Shown here piece by piece: positions 1 through 9,686 of a stretch of 64,000 nt of DNA. Source of the DNA: Stentor roeselii. Taxonomy: Eukaryota; Ciliophora; Heterotrichea; Heterotrichida; Stentoridae. The position numbers and the translations under genes are program-made. The notes beneath the pieces were generated by a model that made no database searches, was not told the DNA's origin, and saw only the letters and a program-made list of their open reading frames with translations. Positions within the stretch are counted from its first letter, which is position 1, and every line of letters starts with the position of its first letter. The stretch lies in assembly GCA_006503475.1 (NCBI GenBank), contig RSEH01000042.1, forward strand, positions 1-64,000, given 5' to 3'.

Positions 1-436
1 AATTTATGGTTGATATCTAAAAGATCTTTTGACCTTTTAACTTTTGAATACTGAATAGGTATCCCTGATACAAGGTAGAACGAATCATCAGAGGTTTGAA
101 TTTTACAATATACCGATCTTTTGACAGGGATTTTTACATTGTTTTTTGTATTAAATGAGGCCGATCTTTTAACAGGAAGATCGAAATCTTTTTGATTTCC
201 ATAAGATGCAGATCTTTTGATCGGTAATTCGAGAGTTTTTTGTGTATCATGTGATGATGATCTCTTGACAGGTAGTTTAACATTTTTTTTGAGCCATAAG
301 ATGCTAGTCTCTTCATAGGTAGTTTGAGTTCTTTTTGAGCTTTATGTGATGCCGATCTCTTGACGGTGGTTCCTATCTTTTTTTCAGCATCTATTGATGC
401 CGGTCTTTTAGCTCGATGCTTCAGAGGTTCTTCCAT
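1..436 (-). CDS. 16-residue basic repeat protein, frameshifted, C-terminus cut by window edge
   Basis: Not recognised as a family. The start is ATG at 436. After nine residues the protein is a tandem array of a 16-residue unit of the form KRxAS-x6-LP(V/I/M), seen as KRPAS, KRSAS, KRLAS, KRSSS, KRSAS, KRSAS, KRSV. The literal frame breaks after the third unit and stops at 134. The break is at a run of eight T on the + strand (283-290). With nine, the 16-residue period would run on without interruption to the window edge, so one base appears to be missing relative to the ancestral frame. Each unit carries R-x-x-S, a consensus for basophilic kinases such as CaMKII, so the protein may be multiply phosphorylated (inference). 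The frame stays open to base 1, so the C-terminus lies outside. Either a homopolymer error in the assembly or a genuinely broken gene fits. Confidence 0.6.
121..409 (-). repeat. Six tandem 48-bp coding repeats
   Basis: Six consecutive 48-bp units encode the 16-residue KRxAS...LPV repeat of the left-edge gene. Units differ by substitutions only, apart from the single missing base at 283-290. Confidence 0.75.
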
Positions 437-1768
437 ATTTATTATTAGAGACTGATGTTCAAATATAGAATATATATCAAAGATACTTAAATATTTTAAT
501 TACATTAACTCTAGAATGTATTTGATTCAAAATTATTTGTTTCAAGATCATGAAATTTATGCGTGTTCTTATCAAATTCATAAACGCTCAAATAGATTAA
601 ATAGATGCGAAGTTCTTGATATATGTTTACATAAATGTGAGAAGTTTTTCAAAAGATTGTACAAATGACAGGATTTCAGTCGACTTCGAATTTCAGGATA
701 TGAAAAAAATACAAATCAGTGATGCAATTCAAAAAGATAGTTTCTTCTATATCTTAAAAGTGGGGTTCATTGTGAAGAGCTGGTGAAAATTTGATAAATC
801 TTAAGAAATGTTTTAAACAGCTTCCTGAATCAAGCCAGAGCCAGTGATTTAGAAGAGTCTTGATTTTGAATAAGTAATTATTCGATTGATACTTAGAAAT
901 GTCGGTGATTTAACCTTTAAACTTGATAGATGTTGAAGAACAGTCTGAAGTTTTTAGAATTTATACTTATATTGTGAATATACTGATGATTTCTTTAATA
1001 TTCAAAAAATGAATCTTTTCTTGTTTGAGCTAAACTTTTGAACAGTGACTTTTTAAATATTTGGTGATACTTTTAAACCTTTATGATTCTAGTAATTATT
1101 CTTGCTATCTGCTATATAACTTTGTTCAGTCATCACAAAGTTTATCAGAAGCTCATATATGGAATCAATGAAGTATTTTTATTAGTTCTTTATAAACTCA
1201 GTAATTTCAATCATTTCTTCGCGATAATAATAGAAATTCTCATACAATTGCATTCAAAAAATAGTTAAAATAAAGTTAGATTAATATTGGATAAAGATCA
1301 AGCTGAGAGTTCTTTATTTGATAATTTTCTCGTAAAATCAAAATTTACTCACAAATGAATAACTTCAGAAATTGTAAACTTCCTTCAATTCTCCAATGGT
1401 GAAAGTATCTTTAATCCTCATCCTGGTTCTCAATTCGAAACTTATCCACAACATTGTTCTTTATCATTATTTTTGTATCTATATAGAATCTGAAGATTCT
1501 TCTGGATGATCATTCAGAGTTTCATGTTTTTCTAATTATTGAATCTTATTATCCTCAATATGTAAAACCTGTCTACCAAAGCACTAATTATCTTATCCTC
1601 TTAACACCAAAAAGTCTAATATTTCCAGAATATCCAAATAACTTCTAATTCTTTTCAATCCAAAACAATAAAATTTTCTTTCCTGACTTAATTCCCAATC
1701 CAAGCCATTTTGATTTCACTGACTTCATTCTTCTCTTTGCATAAACTAATATTATAAACTCCTTCGAC
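437..1768. other. AT-rich spacer, no supported gene
   Basis: About 1.3 kb without a convincing coding sequence. It is the upstream side of two genes pointing away from each other (left-edge gene on minus, gene at 1769 on plus). The reading frames present are short, hydrophobic and of low complexity, as expected of AT-rich noncoding DNA. I see no repeat array or RNA gene in it. Confidence 0.6.
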
Positions 1769-2134
1769 ATGAATTTCCTCCAAACCAAAAACAGTTTCCT
1801 CGTAAGTTCCCCTCGAAAGCGCTTCATCATAAAAGAGCCTCCACGTGCAATCCACTTCCGAAACTCGTTAAACAACATGAACTTCATAAAAAACGAGATC
1901 TTCGTTCTAGCAAACACAAGCTCTCGGTCATCGTCAACAAGTCAAAAGTCTCGTCCACTGACCCAAGTGCAGAAGTTCCGAAAGTCCTCTCAAAGGTCTC
2001 CAAGTCTATTTTCAAGTGTTTTCAGCGCAAGACGAGACAGTCTTTCAGTCCACCGCAAAACGAAATTCGACAGCGAAGAGGAAATCGAGACATTTAAGGC
2101 AGACTGCATATCTTACTTCATCGAACGAAAATAA
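1769..2134 (+). CDS. Hypothetical Ser/Arg-rich basic protein, 121 aa
   Basis: Not recognised. The frame opens with ATG and ends with TAA, 44 bases before the SAXO-like gene. The product is rich in Ser, Arg and Lys, with low-complexity stretches such as SSRSSSTSQKS around residues 51-61 and a short acidic stretch near residue 103 (SEEEIE). The C-ending codons (TTC, AAC, GAC) resemble those of the genes downstream, which supports real coding. There is no membrane segment or signal peptide. I looked for a 15-nt GT...AG intron that would fuse it to the next gene and found none with the A at position 10 seen in the other introns here. A spurious frame cannot be excluded. Confidence 0.45.
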   Translation: MNFLQTKNSFLVSSPRKRFIIKEPPRAIHFRNSLNNMNFIKNEIFVLANTSSRSSSTSQKSRPLTQVQKFRKSSQRSPSLFSSVFSARRDSLSVHRKTKFDSEEEIETFKADCISYFIERK

Positions 2135-2178
2135 TAATGATAAAATAATCGTCTTAGCCTTCGAGGCGTTTAATAAAA

Positions 2179-2994
2179 ATGTGCAGTTATCCTCGAGCGA
2201 AGAAGAAACTTTTCTGTCGACTTGACGACTTGAAACTTGCAATAGTCTCGGAAAATGACCATCAAGTCGGCAGGTGCCTTTGCAAGTTCTGCACCTGTGG
2301 AAGACACTTTTGCCCTTCACAACGACAGGGCCGATATGCGGATTCTACTTTTTGGACGACTTATGGAAAAGACTTTAAAACAAATAGTTTTGACTTGCCT
2401 TTCAAACCTGATCGAAGTGAAGCACGGAAAGATGAGAGGACTGTTCCGATGATTACTACTAACCAGGAGGATTTTCGACCGTTTAAAGTTACTAAGAAAA
2501 AGGGAAAAACGCTTTTTTGGAGTGCGAGTCCTGCACGGACTTCACAGCTGACTTCTTACAAAAACGCCTTCTGTGAGTGGGAAATTCCTAAAGTGAACCA
2601 TGAGAAAAGGTTCCATCCTCCAGTCAGATCGACTGAAATTCCTTTCACATCATCCACTTTGTACCAGACCTGCTACAATCAGTCCTCAACCAGCGACAAC
2701 CCTGGAGGTCTCTGGCTGAACGACTTGAAAACCACGTCAAAATCAACAGAATTCACTTTCGGACCCCCAAACGAAAAACTCTCAACTTACCAAAGCGAAA
2801 TGAAGGACTTTTCTAAAAACCAGCTGAATCCAAAAGAAACTCGCACAACACCCAACAAAGCGATTTTCTCAGAAACCAAATCAAAATATCAGGCAACTTC
2901 AAAAATCGACTTTTCACATCAAAAAAGCCGTTATAAAGACCCACGTGAATTAAAAGTAGCTCTTGAAGCAGCTTCCTTGAATTTGCGACTTTAA
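2179..2994 (+). CDS. SAXO/FAM154-type stabiliser of axonemal microtubules
   Basis: Probably a microtubule inner or outer wall protein of cilia and basal bodies. The SAXO family has an N-terminal cysteine-rich signature followed by repeated Mn modules that bind and stabilise microtubules. Here residues about 33-47 read RCLCKFCTCGRHFCP, which matches the family's C-x-C-x2-C-x-CGRH-x-CP signature. Downstream are several spaced modules of the type T-x-Y...F...PP/KP (for example around FWTTYGKDF, LTSYKNAF and LSTYQSEMKDF). It is 271 residues, ends with TAA, and has no membrane segments. The start at 2179 is the only ATG close upstream of the signature and gives about 30 extra N-terminal residues. 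It lies 12 bases before the next gene on the same strand. Family assignment is good; exact paralogue unknown. Confidence 0.75.
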   Translation: MCSYPRAKKKLFCRLDDLKLAIVSENDHQVGRCLCKFCTCGRHFCPSQRQGRYADSTFWTTYGKDFKTNSFDLPFKPDRSEARKDERTVPMITTNQEDFRPFKVTKKKGKTLFWSASPARTSQLTSYKNAFCEWEIPKVNHEKRFHPPVRSTEIPFTSSTLYQTCYNQSSTSDNPGGLWLNDLKTTSKSTEFTFGPPNEKLSTYQSEMKDFSKNQLNPKETRTTPNKAIFSETKSKYQATSKIDFSHQKSRYKDPRELKVALEAASLNLRL

Positions 2995-3006
2995 ATTTAA
3001 TAATTA

Positions 3007-3195
3007 ATGGGAAATAGCATCTGCGCGAAACCAGTCCCAGTGAACCTCTGCAGAACCGCAGAAGTCGAATCTCCAGACGAGGCTGAAAAGCGAAGACTGA
3101 TGGGTCTTGTTTTCGCGCACCGTCTTTTAAAAGCTCCAATTTTAGAGCTGAAAGAAAGTCATCTTTACAAAACACGAAAAGCTTGTAAAAAGTAA
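3007..3195 (+). CDS. Small putative N-myristoylated protein, 62 aa
   Basis: Not recognised. The frame begins MGNSICAKPV, a good N-myristoylation context (Gly2, Asn3, Ser at position 4) with Cys6 available for palmitoylation, so membrane anchoring is likely (inference). The rest is basic, ending YKTRKACKK. It is flanked tightly: 12 bases after the SAXO stop and 28 bases before the ACBD6-like start, all on the plus strand. That packing is typical of real genes in this window and supports the call despite its length. Confidence 0.6.
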   Translation: MGNSICAKPVPVNLCRTAEVESPDEAEKRRLMGLVFAHRLLKAPILELKESHLYKTRKACKK

Positions 3196-3223
3196 ATCTA
3201 ATAATCTAGTTATTATCTTATAA

Positions 3224-3877
3224 ATGAGTGAAGAGTTCCTCAAAACTGCTGAACTTGTGAAAGCTCTCGGAATCGACCCCCAGACACAACTGGAACTTTA
3301 TGGTCTTTACAAGCAAGCCACCCAAGGCGACAACCTCGGCCAAGAGCCGTCTGAAGCTGTGGCCAAGGCCAAGTTTTTGTCGTGGATGAAGCACCAGGGC
3401 AAGGCGAGTGAGCAGGCAGAACTTGAATACATTCAGATTGTCAGGAGTTTCACTGGAGAAGGCTGGAAAATGGGAGTTTCTCGACCTGTCTTCGAAGAGG
3501 AAGAACCTGAAGAACTTAGTGAAAAGGAACTGCTTGTTCGAAAATTGTGTGAATCGGTCAAAGCTGACTCTATTGATGAAGAACTACTCGCTTCGCTCGG
3601 AGTTAATGTTTCGGATAAAAATGGACTCACTCCTCTTCATCATGCGGTTGATGAAGGACTCACTCATGTTGTTCAAGTCCTTTTGGATCGAGGAGCTGAT
3701 TGTAATGCCAAGGATAATCTTGGAATGACTCCTGGACATTATGCTGGAGAACTTGAAAATTTGGAGGTTTTAAGGATTTTGATAGGACGGTCTCTGGATC
3801 TGGATATTCAGGACCTTGATGGAAACTCGGTTCGAGATGTGCTTAGAGGTCCTTGTGCGGAATTAATTAAAAATTAG
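3224..3877 (+). CDS. Acyl-CoA-binding domain protein with ankyrin repeats (ACBD6-like)
   Basis: A cytosolic acyl-CoA carrier. Residues about 3-85 form an acyl-CoA-binding domain: F-x2-A...LYGLYKQATQGDN, then the Lys/Trp helix AKAKFLSWMKHQGKASEQAELEYI. Residues about 120-215 are ankyrin repeats (NGLTPLHHAVDEGLTHVVQVLL, LGMTPGHYAGELENLEVLRILI, then a partial third). ACB plus C-terminal ankyrin repeats is the ACBD6 architecture. In animals that protein supports N-myristoyltransferase by buffering acyl-CoA. It is notable that several neighbours look N-myristoylated. Length is 217 residues, ending in TAG. The next gene starts only 5 bases after the stop. Confidence 0.88.
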   Translation: MSEEFLKTAELVKALGIDPQTQLELYGLYKQATQGDNLGQEPSEAVAKAKFLSWMKHQGKASEQAELEYIQIVRSFTGEGWKMGVSRPVFEEEEPEELSEKELLVRKLCESVKADSIDEELLASLGVNVSDKNGLTPLHHAVDEGLTHVVQVLLDRGADCNAKDNLGMTPGHYAGELENLEVLRILIGRSLDLDIQDLDGNSVRDVLRGPCAELIKN

Positions 3878-3882
3878 TAAAA

Positions 3883-4458
3883 ATGAGAGCCACTGACCTG
3901 CAATTCCGCAGTCCAAAAGAAAAGACTCCTGATTTTTTAGTGACTCAGGTAACTTTTGATGGACGATTTCTGCCGATGATCCAAAGAAACCAAAACCAAA
4001 CCTTCAGCAAAGCGACTAGATTCAGACAATACGAAATAAATGCAAAAAGAACAAGACCAGGGCCTGGGTCATATGACCTTCAGACACAGAAGAGGATTTG
4101 CGGTACTCCTGCTTATTACTCGTTGCATGGAAATCGAGATACCAGTGATAACGGGTTCTTCTTTTTCGGACAGTCACTGGTTTATGAGCCTTCTTTTGTG
4201 ATGAAGAACGTTAAAAGGATCAAGGATCAAAAAAAATCAAATGATGTGGAAAATAGTTTGAAGTCTACGAATGATTGTGAGGAGACTAGCTTGGCTGAGG
4301 AGAATAGAGTCAGGGTTAATACTTGCTCACCTACTAAAAGGAAGTTCTTGAATACAAGTCCGTATAGTGAAAAACTTTACAAGAAGAAGGCGGAGAAGTG
4401 GGTTAGAAATCGTGATGAGAGACTTGATTTAAAAGATACTGATAACAATAGTTCTTAA
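3883..4458 (+). CDS. SHIPPO/STPGPG-motif-like protein, 191 aa
   Basis: Likely a ciliary or cytoskeletal protein. Residue region 50-65 contains RTRPGPGSYDLQTQK, the Pro-Gly-Pro-Gly-Ser-Tyr core of SHIPPO (Sperm-tail PG-rich) repeats found in microtubule-associated proteins. The second half is charged and low in complexity, with many Lys, Asn, Ser and Glu. Only one good PG repeat is present, whereas family members usually have several, so the assignment rests on one motif plus the ciliary context (SAXO upstream). It starts 5 bases after the ACBD6-like stop, and its TAA is 14 bases from the stop of the convergent CH-domain gene. Confidence 0.55.
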   Translation: MRATDLQFRSPKEKTPDFLVTQVTFDGRFLPMIQRNQNQTFSKATRFRQYEINAKRTRPGPGSYDLQTQKRICGTPAYYSLHGNRDTSDNGFFFFGQSLVYEPSFVMKNVKRIKDQKKSNDVENSLKSTNDCEETSLAEENRVRVNTCSPTKRKFLNTSPYSEKLYKKKAEKWVRNRDERLDLKDTDNNSS

Positions 4459-4472
4459 TTAACACCTATAAT

Positions 4473-6869
4473 CTAATCCAATTCCACTTTTTTCGAGTTA
4501 AACGCCTTCATGCTAACAACAGTTCTCTTATAAATCTTATAAATCTCTTTAAGCAAAGCCCTGACAACACATCCATCTCCATTAAAAACCTCTTCTTCAC
4601 AAAAGCACAAATAGCTAGGAAAAGCTGGTTTTTTTCTTAAAACCTCAAAAACCTTATTCAAATTATGAAAACAAGCCGCCTGTGCAACAGCATTTTGCCA
4701 GAGTCCCTCAATTTTTTTCCATTCCAATTTTCCCACAATTTCCGCTAAAATTTCTCCATTTCTAAATTCCAAGATTTTTTCCTGCCTTAAATCCAGACTA
4801 TCAGGAATGAAAATTCCGATAAACCTAAGCCATTCAAAGCCCTTCAGTTTTTCATCGAATTCTACAACAGGTGAATCAGGTTGAGACCTTCCCTTCACTA
4901 CAGAAGAGTGACTTTGAATGAGAAACTTCGATGCTGGACTTTCAGGTCTTGAATTTTCAGTGAAAAGTGAAAAACTCATTCGTCGACTTGTTGATTGTCT
5001 GAGTTTCGGCCTTCCCAGATAAGGACCGTCGGAATGATACTCGGCGCCTCTTTGTCTTGGAGGCAATTTGTCTGAATAACGGTGGAGGTCTTCAAGAAGC
5101 CCGAGAATGACCCCCAGGTTGCCTTGAAAGACTTCTTTTTCACTGAATACGAAATGCTGACCTAGTTTTCGTAGGCTTCGCAAAGGCTGCAATGCTTTTT
5201 TTATGTTGGATAAAGCTAGGGACTCGGAAATTTGTGAACGGAATACACCGAATATCGGCTTTTTTATCACTCTTGAGACCAGGTCGCAGAGAAGAACTCC
5301 TGAGACCAACTCGGGAAGTAAATCTTGGAAGGACTTTGGATGTCTTCGGATGTCGATTATGCCTTGAGATAAAATGAACTCGAGAAGGGAGTCTTCTAGG
5401 TCTTTTAGTTCGGATGGGTTGTAGGGCAGCTCGTTTAGAGTCGTTTTTGATGGCTTTAGAGGCAGTTTTGGGTGAGTTGTCATTAAGTGGCTTAGCAGGG
5501 TCCAGATAGTTTGAGAGTCACCTCGAGCAATAAGAAGTGGGTTGGATACAAGGTTCAAAGGAACACTATCTGCCATTCTAAACACTTTAAAAGCAACTTC
5601 AATATTTTCACATGCATCATGTAAACTCTTAGGATTTCTATATTTCACCAAGTTCTTCTGATTCGAAATCCTAGCAGCTAACTCACATAAAACAACTCCA
5701 TTCCTCAAGTTATCACTAAGCAAGTCCTTCGAGCACCCAACAACCAGAAACCCAAGACCAAGACTATTAAGCCACTGAACGACTCTGCTTTCATCATCCA
5801 AAAACCTATTCTCAATCGATTGACTTTTTTCAAAAACCTCAGAAAACTCTTTAGGAGACATTTTAGTATCCAAAGAGCCAGTCAAGTGTTTTTTCTTGAA
5901 AAAATTCTGAGTCAACAAAGGCGAATTCGTCTTCATTTCAGGACTCGAGAACTGAATTTTATTGACCTGGACCTTCAAGTCCTTCTTCGGGACTTTCTTG
6001 TAAAGGACCAGCACGTCAAACATGAGACCTTTGATGGTTTTGATGTCGCCCTTCAAGATTTCTTCGTCACTCCACAAGAACCGTGATTTCATCTTCGGAA
6101 AACTTCTCAAAAACTTCAAGATTTTGGAAATATTTGCAGCTTTATACGATTTCCACAGCGGCTTTCTGATGATTCCTTTTAACCTCTCCTGCTTTCCTTC
6201 AAGTCCATTGATAAAATCAGCGATAACTTCTCCCGTCTTGCATAAAGCCAAGAATTCTTCTTGACTTTTTCCACAAAACACATGCAATTCTTTTAAAACT
6301 TTTAAAAGGTCGACTCCATGAATAGTCCAAGGACTTTTAAACTGAGAATTTTCAGGTTTTTTCAGTCTTTCTTCAGTTTTTTCTAACATTTTTGATAAAC
6401 TTTTCGATTTCGCGTTTTTCATGTTTTGAAGGTCGTTTTCAGTGATTTCAACCCCTTTGGAGTAAAAGCGAGGGAAGGAAGATTTAAGTTTCTGGTAAAA
6501 AGGAAAGTCGAGGACTTTCACCATCCACCGAAGAAGGACGAAGAGTTTTTCTGGACTGTTTAAAAGGTCTTCGGCTTTGAGAAGAGAAAGGTGAATGGGT
6601 AGGACTGGCTCTAAAGATCTTAGAAGAGTTCTGAGGTTGTGTCTTTGCTTGTACTCGGAAAGTGGCTCTGAACGGTAAATGGAATCGCAAAGAGATGTGT
6701 TTAGGATTAAACTGCTGATGTCGTTTAAAGCGATTCCTTTTTGAAGGCAGGAAAAACTTGAGACTTCGAGGCATGATGATAGGTTTATTGATGATACCCA
6801 GTCGAGAAGGAGACGGTATTCCTAGGTGGAGATCACTGTTTCGAGTGAAGGACGCAACGTTGACGACAT
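4473..6869 (-). CDS. Protein with five tandem calponin-homology-like domains (one 15-nt intron)
   Basis: Probably a cytoskeletal scaffold. The start is ATG at 6869. After ten codons a 15-nt intron (6822-6836) joins to a frame that runs 780 codons to TAG. The spliced protein is 793 residues. Five CH-like units follow one another, each with a xxWLxxxxL-type first helix, a (N/S)G-x-(V/I)-L/A-x-(D/E)-L/I middle and an L-x-L-L-x-x-L/I end. Examples are LLLDWVSSINL, LCKTGEVIADFI, VVQWLNSLGL with NGVVLCELAARI, LVSGVLLCDLVSRV, and EWLRFIGIFI with FRNGEILAEIVGKL. Without the intron the frame would begin at 6524 and lose domain 1. The domains are divergent, so actin or microtubule binding cannot be assigned. 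It lies 24 bases downstream of the ALIX gene. Confidence 0.7.
6822..6836 (-). other. 15-nt intron in CH-domain gene
   Basis: GTGATCTCCACCTAG on the minus strand. It removes an in-frame TAG and joins ten N-terminal codons to the first CH-like domain. A is at position 10. Confidence 0.8.
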
Positions 6870-6893
6870 TTTTAACTATTATGAGGAACCAAA

Positions 6894-9608
6894 TTATTTT
6901 CTTACCTGTTGGAAGGGATTAGGTGGGTAACCTTGAGGTGGGTAGTTTCCAGGATATCCTTGTGGATAAGGTTGACCAGGATAGGGTTGAGTTTGATAAG
7001 GAGCACTTGGATACCCATGAGTAGGGTACGCCTGAGGTGGGTATCCTTGAGGAGGGTATCCCTGAGGAGGGTATCCCTGAGGAGGGTATCCCTGAGGAGG
7101 GTATCCTTGAGGAGGGTATCCTTGAGGAGGGTACCCCTGAGTTGAATATCCCTGAGGAGGGTATCCCTGAGGCGGTGCGCCCTGAGGCGAATATCCCTGA
7201 GACGGTGCGCCCTGAGGCGAATATCCCTGAGGCGGTGCACCCTGAGGCGAATATCCCTTAGCCGGAGCGCCCTGAGGGGCGTTCTGAGAAGGGGCACTCT
7301 GAGGAGGGGCGCTATGAGAAGGGGCATTATGAGAAGGGGCACCCTGAGGGTATCCCTGAGTCGAGTATCCCTGAGGCGGGGGGTACCCCTGTTGAGAGTA
7401 AGTCTGAGAAGAATGTCCCTGCGGTGGATACCCAGCATTACTAAATCCCTGAGGAGGATACCCTTGATTCGGGGCACTCGTTCCTCCAGGTTGATACAGA
7501 ATATTCGAAGGAGGCCTAGCAGCAGGGGAATAGTTAATATTCTGTGAACTCACCGGCACATTGCCAACAGGCGCTGAATGATGCATGCGAGCTACAAAGT
7601 TCTTCTTCTCCTCATCCCTCTTCATGACAAACTCACGAATCGCAGCACATGCAAGGCCAACCCTGCCATCAAAACTCAAATAAAACTTAATCCCTTGTTC
7701 CAACCTCAAAGCCAAATTTTTCTTGCATTCCAAAGACCTTGCAACATTATCTAAAAACTCAGCAGCTCGGTACTCAACACTGACACTCGCAAGAAGTTGT
7801 AAAAATTTCTCTTGTTTTTGCTTTAAAATTTCAATCTCCTGCGCGATTTTATCACGAAAGTCAGAAAATTCAAGACTTATCTCTTCAAAGACCTCTTCTT
7901 TCACAAGTTTCTGATCAACAATGCGTTTTAAGTCCTCTGAGCTGTTAGTGTTAAAAATGGCTTCTCGGTACTGGTTTAAAATATTGACAAGTGACGATTC
8001 TGACTCTTGTAACTGAAGACTAAGAGATTCTTTTTCAGAAAGGACTGAAGACTCGACTTGTGGGACTAGTTTATCCAAGTCACTTCGGGAAAGTGCCAAG
8101 ATATCAAGACTTGCCTTGTGAGTCTGAAACTCAGCAACTGTTTTTTCGTCAGTTTCGCTTGCCTGAGCAAGTTTACTTAAAAGAAGTTCAACTTCTTTCT
8201 TCAGCTCCTGCGTGGCCGAGGCACTTGTAGGCCGGGTCCAGGCAGGTCCGAATCTTTTTCTAAGTTCTTCATCTTCAAGTTCTTCTTTTTTCAGCTCTTC
8301 TAAGGACTGGTTGAGTTTTTCAGTTGCTTGAGTCTTTATATTGCGGATTTGCTCGATTTCAGCTTCGCAGTCTCGAGATTGAAACTCGCTGATTTGAAGC
8401 CAAGTGACTTCTGGGATTCCTTCGAAGGTCTTCCCGAAGAAGCTTTTTTTTACGTCTTCTAAGGCCAGGTCGACTTTTTCCTTGGAGACCTCGAATTGTC
8501 TCATGATGAAACTTTCGAATTCTTTATGGATTCCGATGATTTCAGCAGGAACGATTATTAAAATCAGTTCTTTTCCAGGGAACTCGCGAAGGACTACTTC
8601 TTTAGGGATGATCATGTTGAGTGCCTCGAGGACATTGACCTCGCTTTCCTCAGGGATTCTTTCCATGTAAATTGTAAAGTTCTCATTTTCCGCGTTGTTT
8701 TTTTCACTAGCGACCATTGTGAGCATGTTTTTTCCATTTTCCAGAAGATTTCCACGAATTCCTCTTAAAGTCAGTGCCTTATTCAGACACTTCTCAGTGA
8801 CCTTCAACCTTGCAACGACCTGTCCAAAGCCACTGCCTGTGTTAGAAGCTTTTTCTTTTTCAAACAAGGCCTGATAGTAATGCCCGGTGGCTTCATAAAA
8901 AGCTGAGTTGAACTTCAAAATATTTTCCTGTTCCTTCGGAAACGACTTGACATTCGCTAAAAACGAAAGCGCTTTTTCAAAGTTCGAATAAACCGAAAAA
9001 GCCAATTTCGCAATGCTTTCTTTTTTCGCAGTCTGTTTGTCCAACTTGTCAAATAAAGTGCAATACCCCTGAGCAGTCATGACAAAAGCCCAAAGTTCAA
9101 AGTTATCAGCACAAATTTCTCCCTTTTGGTCCACAGGGCTGTCATTTACCAGTTTTTTACAGAGCTGTAGCCAGTTTAAAGCACTTTGAAAAGCTGAAAG
9201 TGCAGTTTTGTGCCCGTTTAAAGACCGTAAGTCAGTATCACTGGCGATTTTACTCCAACAGGCCGCGATGTTGTACATCACGCAGAGCTTTTCGAGGGTA
9301 AAGGTGAGAACTGGCTGTTTGGACCTGAGATAAGAGTCTGACCAGGTGAATTTGAGGTCTGTTGAGCTTATCGGGATACGCGACTCTAAAAGTGTCAGGC
9401 CTGAAAGGTAAGTCTCAAGTGACTGGATCACTAATTCGAGATTTGACGAGTCGCTTGATTCTACGAAGCTCCGCCGAGAATCGTCGAGACTGGAGAAGAA
9501 TGGACGAAGCCGCTCGTGCGTTGGCTTGTCGTAGTTCTTTAGGATGAATACTTCTAAACTACGCGAAAGGTTCACTGGCTCGCTCTTTTTTATTGGAATC
9601 CACAACAT
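6894..9608 (-). CDS. ALIX/Bro1-domain ESCRT-associated protein
   Basis: Bro1-family adaptor of the ESCRT pathway (multivesicular bodies, membrane repair and scission). The first ~380 residues match a Bro1 domain: IPIKKSEPVNLSRSLEVFI at the N-terminus, then LEKLCVMYNIAACWSKIA, which corresponds to the conserved helix that binds CHMP4/Snf7. Residues about 390-690 are helical and charged, as in the V domain. The C-terminal ~200 residues are a Pro/Gln/Gly/Tyr-rich tail dominated by PPQGY repeats, like the Pro-rich tail of ALIX, though more regular. Length is 904 residues, close to human ALIX (868). The stop codon is TAA. The divergent neighbour starts 78 bases away at 9687. Confidence 0.88.
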   Translation of the reverse strand: MLWIPIKKSEPVNLSRSLEVFILKNYDKPTHERLRPFFSSLDDSRRSFVESSDSSNLELVIQSLETYLSGLTLLESRIPISSTDLKFTWSDSYLRSKQPVLTFTLEKLCVMYNIAACWSKIASDTDLRSLNGHKTALSAFQSALNWLQLCKKLVNDSPVDQKGEICADNFELWAFVMTAQGYCTLFDKLDKQTAKKESIAKLAFSVYSNFEKALSFLANVKSFPKEQENILKFNSAFYEATGHYYQALFEKEKASNTGSGFGQVVARLKVTEKCLNKALTLRGIRGNLLENGKNMLTMVASEKNNAENENFTIYMERIPEESEVNVLEALNMIIPKEVVLREFPGKELILIIVPAEIIGIHKEFESFIMRQFEVSKEKVDLALEDVKKSFFGKTFEGIPEVTWLQISEFQSRDCEAEIEQIRNIKTQATEKLNQSLEELKKEELEDEELRKRFGPAWTRPTSASATQELKKEVELLLSKLAQASETDEKTVAEFQTHKASLDILALSRSDLDKLVPQVESSVLSEKESLSLQLQESESSLVNILNQYREAIFNTNSSEDLKRIVDQKLVKEEVFEEISLEFSDFRDKIAQEIEILKQKQEKFLQLLASVSVEYRAAEFLDNVARSLECKKNLALRLEQGIKFYLSFDGRVGLACAAIREFVMKRDEEKKNFVARMHHSAPVGNVPVSSQNINYSPAARPPSNILYQPGGTSAPNQGYPPQGFSNAGYPPQGHSSQTYSQQGYPPPQGYSTQGYPQGAPSHNAPSHSAPPQSAPSQNAPQGAPAKGYSPQGAPPQGYSPQGAPSQGYSPQGAPPQGYPPQGYSTQGYPPQGYPPQGYPPQGYPPQGYPPQGYPPQGYPPQAYPTHGYPSAPYQTQPYPGQPYPQGYPGNYPPQGYPPNPFQQVRK
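7020..7400 (-). repeat. PPQGY/APPQGYS minisatellite in the ALIX tail
   Basis: Short coding repeats of 15-24 bp encode YPPQG, PPQGYSPQGA and related units. Eight nearly identical YPPQG units lie at about 7020-7150. This would be a site of frequent length change. Confidence 0.85.
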
Positions 9609-9686
9609 TTATAAGAATCTTTGAAAATTGAATATTTGGATTTTTTAGGGTTTGGGAAAATTAGAGGGTTATGGAATTGATTATTA

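Noticed and set aside
1083-1268. 61-residue hydrophobic frame
   Set aside because: AT-rich, low complexity, no coding-like codon use and isolated in a spacer; such frames are expected by chance.
2101-2178. A 15-base GT...AG segment (GTCTTAGCCTTCGAG) joining the gene at 1769 to SAXO
   Set aside because: It lies after the first gene's stop, lacks A at position 10, and does not create a useful frame.
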